Positions 57,841 through 64,000 of a DNA stretch of 64,000 bases are shown here, in pieces. Positions within the stretch are counted from its first letter, which is position 1, and every line of letters begins with the position of its first letter. The translations under genes and the position numbers were made by a program. Origin of the DNA: Chiridota heheva (lineage: Eukaryota > Echinodermata > Holothuroidea > Apodida > Chiridotidae); contig JAIGNY010000150.1 in assembly GCA_020152595.1 (NCBI GenBank), positions 60,667 through 124,666 on the forward strand, read 5' to 3'. The notes below the pieces were generated by a model. It was not told the origin of the DNA, did not search any database, and saw only the letters and a program-made list of their open reading frames with translations.

Positions 57841-58639
57841 AAATGTGCAGTTAAGTTTGTTTTGAGTTTCGATAACAGAAAATACGTTGCTTGAAATTAT
57901 GTCAAATCTAGCGGCGAAATCTTGGTATGGGCCCAGGTGGCAAAGCCTCTGGAAGCCCCACGTTTCATGTGATTTTGATTAGCAGAAAATTGTGTGAATT
58001 CTAGTCCTGGTGCGAAGAGATTGAAAAGCCATACGTTTCTCGTGCTTTTAATTTTTGAAAATTGTGTCAAATCTGATTCCAAGCCCTGCATTTATTACGA
58101 TTTTGATTGTATAAAATTAATCAAGGGTCGAAGTTCTGTTAAAGCACCTGGAGAAGCGTTGTTTGGTGTGATTTTGGTAAGAGTAACTTACTTCAAATCG
58201 TGTTAATTATACACTAAAAGTTAGTTAAAATGAATATACATTTTGGGCAGGGAAAAGATTAAGATACAGTTGGCTTGTATTCATGGGGATGAGCCCATGT
58301 GTAATGCCATGTATGATGAGGATTGAGACATCTCCACAGGCGTTGTTGCTTCTATTTGGTAGCTACAACAACTTAAAAAAATATATTGAGTAGTAGTCAG
58401 TAGGTTTAAGTAAGGTTCCTTGAAGGCAGCCAGAGGGTTGAAAGAGGCAGCCAAGAGGTCTACCTCCTCTGAGTTGTATGCAGTTCCATTAGATAATGTT
58501 GTTATTATCTGGAGGAACAATGGTTGTGTCTACCAGTTGACTATTCCTCTTTTCTTGAAATTGAATTGTCTTAATTTTTTGGAGATCTTTTGGTTTTAAA
58601 ATTTGTGCAAAAGGTAGATATCTATAACTCATAACTTAA
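57841..58639. other. No gene recognised
   Basis: Short frames at 57994-58206 and 58281-58520 carry no recognisable content. Confidence 0.4.
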
Positions 58640-58760
58640 CTGGCTCATCAAGACTTAGTCCTGACAGTCATCAGCTTTATAAAGCTTATTACCTTCCTGT
58701 CAATCAGGGTTTCGCCCATTCCATAGCACATAAACTGCTTTAGCTAAAATTTAATCAGAC

Positions 58761-58898
58761 ATACTGCTGCAACTAGACAAACAAAGATGTGTCATTCTAG
58801 TATCTCTTGACATAAGTGCGGCATTCGACACAATTGATCATGGTATGCTTCTCAAAACCTTAAATAAGCGTTTTGGCATTGATGGAAAATTGATTTGA
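58761..58898 (+). pseudogene. LINE reverse transcriptase motif A segment
   Basis: 46 residues from ILLQLDKQ through DISAAFDTIDHGMLLKTL to a TGA. It carries the first catalytic Asp. The frame then breaks before a degraded motif B (LWGSCCGPLLFT, near 58975), where the usual PQGSVLGP is lost. Confidence 0.85.
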
Positions 58899-59040
58899 AT
58901 CCTATTTAGTTCAAAGGAAACAAAAAATCCTTATAAGCACTGCAAAATCAAGGGCATTTGATGTAAAATTTGGTGTGCTTTGGGGCTCTTGTTGTGGACC
59001 ACTTTTATTCACATAGTATGCATCTTCTCTTTTTAATGCT

Positions 59041-59331
59041 TTGATAGCCTTTTTTCCCAGAATTTATGGTTATGCTGATGACCACAGCGTATACATGTCG
59101 TTCAATGCTAATGACCCATCAAATGTGATCTCAGCCATAGCTAAAATTGAAGGTGGTTTGAAAATAGTGAAAGATTGGATGATTTTCAACAAACTCAAAA
59201 TGAACGATTCAAAAGGTGAAGTCATTATTTTTGGATCCAATTACCAATTAACTAAATTAGATATTGGCAGTATTGCTATTGGTAACGACAGTGTGAAATT
59301 ATCTTCCACTGTCAAATATCTAAACGCTTAG
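59041..59331 (+). pseudogene. LINE reverse transcriptase motif C segment
   Basis: 96 residues with GYADDHSVYMSFNANDPSNV (catalytic YADD) and KLKMNDSKGEVIIFGSN, where KTE is usually found. Ends at a stop after VKYLNA. Confidence 0.88.
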
Positions 59332-59343
59332 TTACATTAAAGT

Positions 59344-59718
59344 ATGACAATGGCTGACCATGTCAATCACAAATGCAAAACTGCATTTTACCATTTATTT
59401 AACATCAGAAGGTGCATGAAGTTTCTGGACAAAAGCTCTGCAATATCACTTGTAAATGTACTTATACATAAGTGCATAAATTATTGCAATGTCTTCCTTG
59501 CAGGGGTGCCAGGTCTTACAGTAAAATACTTGCAGCGTGTTCAGAATTATGCTGCAAGGCTCGTCACAAGAAGCAACTATTTCACTCTATCACTTTATTT
59601 ACTGCAAAATCTTCATTGGCTACCTGTCCCATATAGAATAAAATTCAAAATTTTAATCCTCATTTCTAAATCCCTTCATAACATGGCCCCGTTATATCTG
59701 ATTGAAATGCTTTATTAA
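59344..59718 (+). pseudogene. LINE C-terminal segment
   Basis: MTMADHVNHKCKTAFYHL, LIHKCINYCNVFLAGVPG, YLQRVQNYAARLVTRSNY and LHWLPVPYRIKFKILILIS, all standard CR1/L2 blocks. The stop at 59718 falls before the usual end; decayed sequence continues to about 59900. Confidence 0.88.
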
Positions 59719-60040
59719 AAACAAACAGTTACCGTCTTTGCTCCCAGAACCATCTTATCATTTATGTTCCAAAAAGTAAACTTACATATGGCAATCGCTC
59801 TCTGCAAATATTTGGCCCAAAACTTTGAAATGACTTACCTCTTTCAATCAAATCTGCTCAATCCCTTAAACAATTCCACACCTTGCTTAAGACTCATTTA
59901 ATTGTGCTTTCATGTCCTCTTCATAATTTTCTTGTCCTTTTCTTTATATTTCATGCCTATCTTATTTACACATTTGTATTTATTTTCTTTATGTGCATAT
60001 TTTGTAAAACGCATTAGAAATAAGTTATTTAGAACTTGAA

Positions 60041-60897
60041 CTTAAAGATATTTGTGGATAACTGGTCATGGGTGTGGAGAATACACATTACATATGTGGT
60101 GTATCGAGTGGTGCGTCATGTATAACCTTAAAATTGTTTCTATGAGAGAAGGATTTGACATTGAAAACACCTGAGAGTAATTGTGGCATTGTTTATAATC
60201 AGAACTTGTTTACTTCTTTCGCAAGTTAAATAAAGTCATTTGCACGCACTGACATTTTTGTGCACATTCATTGTGAACATACAGTCTAACAGCTCTTCAA
60301 AATAACTTTGTAACTCCTTCACCATCTTACTTGTTAACTTGACAGCAATCAAGATAACGGTGACAGTCAGGGGCATAGGAACAGGGGAGGGGGTGCAGGT
60401 GCAATAACTTTATTGAGGGTGCCATTTTTAACCCTAATAATGAAGGTCTGACAAATTGATTTTGAAGAGTCAGATTATCTTCATATCATTTTTCATCGCA
60501 GAGATAATTTTGAAGAGATTTCCTTTAATTTCAAAGAAATTGCTTTGAATTTCAAAAAAGTTTTTGATGTTGCCAATTTCCCACAAAATATCCAATAATT
60601 TGTTCCATCGGACTGCAAAGCCCTTAAACGGTTCATTATAAATACAATGACAAAATATCTTTTTACAAAATTTATCTTATTTAGAATGTTTAAAATGCAT
60701 ACAAAAATATTTATAAAAAAAACAAGAAAAGATTACTTTTTGTTAAGAAATTCACCTGTTTAAAGAACGATCTAAACCAAATACTTAAAATCGTGCATAT
60801 TGACTGATATGGTTTGAACCATGATATGATTCAGTTTGTTTGTTTGATTAGGGCTTAACGGCACCACGACAACGAGGGTCAAATTGCGCCTGAGAGG
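60041..60897. other. No gene recognised
   Basis: CAGGGGCATAGGAACAGGGG near 60369 looks like a hAT-type end without a partner. A short TTTGAAGAGATTTCC-type stretch at 60480-60560 recalls the degenerate minisatellite family. Confidence 0.4.
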
Positions 60898-61151
60898 TCA
60901 GATCATTATAGAGGTAGGAAGGAAAGGAAAGGAAACAAGGGGAGAATGAGAGAAATTCAAGAGCAAAAAATCAGAAAGCTGTGATTGAGAGAAGAGATGC
61001 ATGGGTGAAACAAAAACAAAGTAGAGAGAGAGAGAGGGTGGAAGAGGATAATCAAATATGGTTGTAAAGGGAAGCATGATGAAGGAAGGAGATAATTTTA
61101 TCCGGAGAATTTCTCTGGAAGAACTCAGCAATTGAGTTGTGGGGAGCGAGG

Positions 61152-61444
61152 TTAGCTCTCTGGGAAGGTTGTACAGGGGCAAGCAAGGAGAATGTGATAG
61201 ATTGTAAGGGTGCAATGGCAATTGTTGCAGAGAGGTTGGGGGAGCCAATAAGAAAGTGGGAGTGAGTGAGGTGGGTGTGACCAATTATAAGACGAGTAAT
61301 AGAACGTTGTCGATACGAGAGAGGTTGTTGATGGTGTGTTTGATCGGAATGGTGGGCTGGATGACGTGGAGTTTGTTAACAAATTGGGAGTTCCATGAGG
61401 TTTGCCAGCGGTCACGGACAAGGGAAGCGATACGCGGTCTGATG
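61152..61444 (-). pseudogene. LINE C-terminal tail after RNase H
   Basis: Across two more frameshifts the minus strand reads SDIRPRIASLVRDRWQTSWN, then RLIIGHTHLTHSH, and CNNCHCTLTIYHILLACPC. GHT.LTHS....C..C...LT..H.L..CP is the usual end of RNase H-bearing LINE proteins. Confidence 0.85.
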
Positions 61445-61894
61445 TCAGAGAGGGTTTTGGGAAAAGGGGTAAGGGGAGGTTGAGGCTGCATTAGCCTTGT
61501 CATTGCCAGGGATGCCAACATGGCTGGGTATCCAGAAAAGAAGAACACTTTTCCTGCAGATGGTGGGCAAAAGGAGTTTTCGGAGGAGGTGGGATGTGAA
61601 GTTATCCCATTTCAGATTAAGCAAAGAAGTAAGAACACCCTTTGAGTCGAAGAAAAGGGCAAAGTGGTTGATCGGAGAGTACTCAATAACGTTGAGGGCG
61701 AGGAGGATGGCCTTTGCCTCGGCTGAAAAGATGGACGGGTAGTCGGAACGTCTGCTACTGAGGGTGATGTCTTGGATGACGGCAGCAGCAGCAGTCTTGT
61801 TGCCTTCCTTGAAGCCATCAGTATAGATGGAGATGTAATTTGAGAGTTGGTCTTTGATTTGGTTGTGGAGATTGATGAAGTGGTTAGGGTGGGT
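61445..61894 (-). pseudogene. LINE RNase H domain
   Basis: 150 codons open between two stops. Motifs in order: ISIYTDGFKEG (first Asp), IFSAEAKAILLALNVIE (Glu), FALFFDSKGVLTSL (second Asp) and FWIPSHVGIPGNDKAN (His and last Asp). All four catalytic positions of RNase H are kept. In the live element it would remove RNA from the RNA/DNA hybrid. The frame is lost at a TGA after SQNPL and resumes shifted. Confidence 0.87.
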
Positions 61895-61897
61895 TTA

Positions 61898-62237
61898 GGT
61901 TTTGTGATGAGTGGAGAGGCCCAGGTGGATAGAAGGGAGGGGGTGGCCCAAGGAGGAAAAGTTGGCCAGGAGAAGGTGCTGAGAGTGGCGGGGTTGATTC
62001 CGAGATGGGAGAGGTCTGATTTAATGCGTAAGCTAAAGGGAGTGAAGGGAGGGGGAGGGTTTTAGTCCTATCAAAGAGGGTGGAGAATTTGGGGTACCTA
62101 ATGAGGATGTATACAGGGTTCTGGTTGTTGGTGAGGACTTTAAAAGCATAGGAGAGGCTAAGCTTTCTACATCTAAGTAGAAAGGGGTTCGTTGGCTTTA
62201 ACATGAAGGCTGGTAATTGGGGAGGTCCTGTAGGCAC
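61898..62237 (-). pseudogene. Probable LINE segment between reverse transcriptase and RNase H
   Basis: A minus-strand frame (117 residues, 61884-62237) overlaps this part. Pro/Leu-rich stretches such as RYPKFSTLFDRTKTLPLPSL would sit between the polymerase thumb and RNase H. No diagnostic motif is left, so this rests mainly on position. Confidence 0.45.
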
Positions 62238-63180
62238 CTAGACAAAGACTGATGGATCCAGTAGTTGTTAGAAAAAGATCTAAAATTGCGTTTATAGTCC
62301 TAGGTCCCTAGGGGACCGACATACAGGCAGTTACACGAAGACATTTCATTTTGGGGCGTGCATTTTCTTCCAAATAATAAGGAAACAAAAACATGGTTTA
62401 TACAGTAACGACAATACAAATTTTAAGTTGGAGAAGGCAAAATCAAAAAATTTGTTCTCACTTTATAAACATTACAAATCGATATATTAAAGAGTAAAAT
62501 AATGCACTGCCACAATTAAGAAACAAATGTAGGATTTTAATCTATTTTCTGAACACCTATCCTGCAAACTTCTATCATGCCTTAATTTTTTGTACTCATA
62601 AAGAGCGCCCATGGTTGATTTATGTGAGTTATTTATTTCCCCTGAGTGGCACAATACAAGGTGCATACCCTCCTCCTACTTAAGATTTACAAACTGTTGT
62701 ATTTCAAAATTAAATTTGTCAACAGTTGACGCGCACACAAAACCGATAATCTTCTCAATCTTTCATCCATTTGTTTCATAAGTTCACTAAGTTCCCTTTC
62801 ATGCATGTTCTATATTTTCAATGCACTAGGCCCAATAAGGCCCAATTGTGTTCTGTTTAAAAATGTATTGCATAAGGCAGCTTTTAATGAAATGTATAAG
62901 GGATCAACTGTCTGCATGTTGCGATTATGATTGTATGAAATAAAAGCATATACAACTTAACTTACTCAATTTCACTTTTGTTGTGAAAATGATTAATGTT
63001 GCCAAGTCAAATATCAAAACTAATTTGTATTTGCAAGTCAAGTCACAAGTCAATTGATTGTAAGTCAAGTAACACGTCAAAAGAGTGACTGGAGTCATCA
63101 ACTCTACCCTCAACCCCTTAATATGCCATAATCCTTAAAACATTAAAACACAAACCAAACTGTTAGCCTTATATATGTTG
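62238..63180. other. No gene recognised
   Basis: AT-rich. A (G/A)AAGTCAA(G/A)T repeat cluster occurs at 63030-63080. No reverse transcriptase core was found upstream of the RNase H remnant. Confidence 0.4.
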
Positions 63181-63181
63181 T

Positions 63182-63560
63182 AATCAAGTTTGTTTGTATT
63201 CAACAATCCATGTATACTTAATGTAATTTCTTCTCTAATCAATCAAAGTTCAGCACATAGATGATAAAGATGCATCCCTTCAATCTAATACTTAAACTTA
63301 AATGTCAGCATTCTCTTATGTAATCAAGTTTGTTTGTATTCTACAATCCATGCATACTCAATGACATTTCTTCTCTTATCAAAGTTCTGTACATAGTCCC
63401 AAAGATGCGTCCCCTTACTCTAATACTTTAAGTTAAATTTTAACCTTCTCTTTAATCAAGCCTGAGTTTGTTTGTATTCAACAATCCATGCATAGTTAAT
63501 GGCATTTCTTCTCTAATCAAAGTTCTGCACATAGATGATAAAAATGCATCCCCTCCTAAA
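63182..63560 (+). repeat. Three tandem copies of a 130-140 base repeat
   Basis: AATCAAGTTTGTTTGTATTC starts at 63182 and 63322, and with a 5-base insertion at 63453. All continue with ACAATCCATG, TTTCTTCTCT, AAAGTTC and GATGC(A/G)TCCC. Confidence 0.9.
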
Positions 63561-64000
63561 TTGCTCTACATATTCTATGAATAGTTGTTGAGATTAATCA
63601 AAAACAAGCATAATGCTTATTATCTACACCTCGTACCCTAACTGCCACACTAACAATAACTTGCCAGATTGCCAATTTATGATCATTTAACTTAACATTA
63701 CATGCATAAGATGATACAAAATTGATTTCTAATCATTTTACTTATTATCATGTTCCCGTACACAAGAAGAGAAAGATTGCAGATCAAAAAGAAATAATTT
63801 AACATTAAGCTTTTGAAGCATGTCTCAGTATTTCCTCCACGTGTATATCATTGTTAAAAAACAATAAATACAATACCTTCATTAAACTTGACAGCCATAA
63901 AGATAATCACTGATGATGGAGATTATCATATGACAATCAAAGCACAATCATATAATTAACACGAGGAGAGAATATTATCCAAGTAGCCAAACAATGGATC
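63561..64000. other. No gene recognised
   Basis: AT-rich sequence to the window end. The motif AACTTGACAGC(A/C)AT(C/A)AAGATAA(C/T)C at about 63885 also occurs near 60336, a hint of a further dispersed repeat. Confidence 0.4.

Larger units (their letters stand above)
58640..60040 (+). mobile_element. Second L2/CR1-type LINE fragment
   Basis: Starts within the reverse transcriptase and runs to the 3' end. It includes ILLQLDKQRCVILVSLDISA, AAFDTIDH, YADDHSVYMSF, DWMIFNKLKMN and NLHWLPVPYRIKFKILILIS in separate, shifted frames. It is related to, but clearly diverged from, the copy at 34450-38641. The 5' part with the endonuclease is missing. Confidence 0.88.
60898..62237 (-). mobile_element. Remnant of a LINE with C-terminal RNase H domain
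   Basis: Minus-strand remains, from a region compatible with the end of a reverse transcriptase (61898-62237, weak), through an RNase H domain (61445-61894), to a Cys/His tail. It is of higher GC content than its surroundings. RNase H-bearing LINEs of the I/Jockey-type groups have this order. It is 5'-truncated and frameshifted. Confidence 0.82.

Overview
This window looks like nuclear DNA from a marine invertebrate, most probably an echinoderm or a related deuterostome. It is AT-rich, it has a gene split by long introns with GT/AG borders, and it is full of L2/CR1-type LINEs, a tRNA-derived SINE, hAT-like and fold-back DNA elements, satellites and microsatellites. Nothing bacterial is present. 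The species cannot be named from the sequence.

Only one host protein-coding gene is well supported. It is an SLC16-type (monocarboxylate transporter family) membrane transporter on the minus strand. It can be assembled from four coding exons (39737-39560, 32508-32365, 30253-29171, 24758-24625). All junctions are in phase and give a 512-residue, 12-helix-type protein. Its introns hold much of the repeat load: a LINE and a palindromic repeat in intron 1, tandem repeats in intron 2, and a long fold-back element plus a satellite in intron 3.

Layout. 1-2090: tandemly repeated block rich in AGGTCA half-sites. 2309-3086: (TA)n. 3541-3720 and 8460-8850: arrays of a GAGCTC-centred palindromic motif. 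6087-6365: full-length tRNA-headed SINE with target-site duplications (TSDs). 6600-7400: two opposite-facing arms of a minisatellite. 8951-9996 and 10246-10521: two copies of a repeat with CGCCCCTTGAA ends. 11731-12013 and 13305-13842: half and full copies of a 538-bp palindromic element. 16000-16600: a local duplication. 19823-20007: short hAT-like element. 20680-21960: two LINE 3' ends around a 190-bp tandem repeat. 24625-39737: the transporter gene. 40342-40966: LINE fragment. 44740-45420: duplicated exon-like unit. 46097-46438: six 57-bp repeats. 46940-47039: near-perfect hairpin. 48035-52415: ~180-bp satellite, interrupted by a 1415-bp hAT-like insertion (48743-50157) and a (TA)n expansion. 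52643-52836: truncated SINE copy. 53160-57840: degenerate tandem repeats. 58640-60040: L2/CR1 LINE fragment. 60898-62237: LINE remnant with an RNase H domain on the minus strand. 63182-63560: 140-bp tandem repeat.

The genes do not form an operon or pathway. The interest lies in nested mobile elements, several with readable insertion scars, and in long inverted repeats that would fold as double-stranded RNA when transcribed. I saw no convincing wholly new enzymatic or defence system. The best candidates for undescribed elements are the 538-bp palindromic element and the CGCCCC-ended repeat family.
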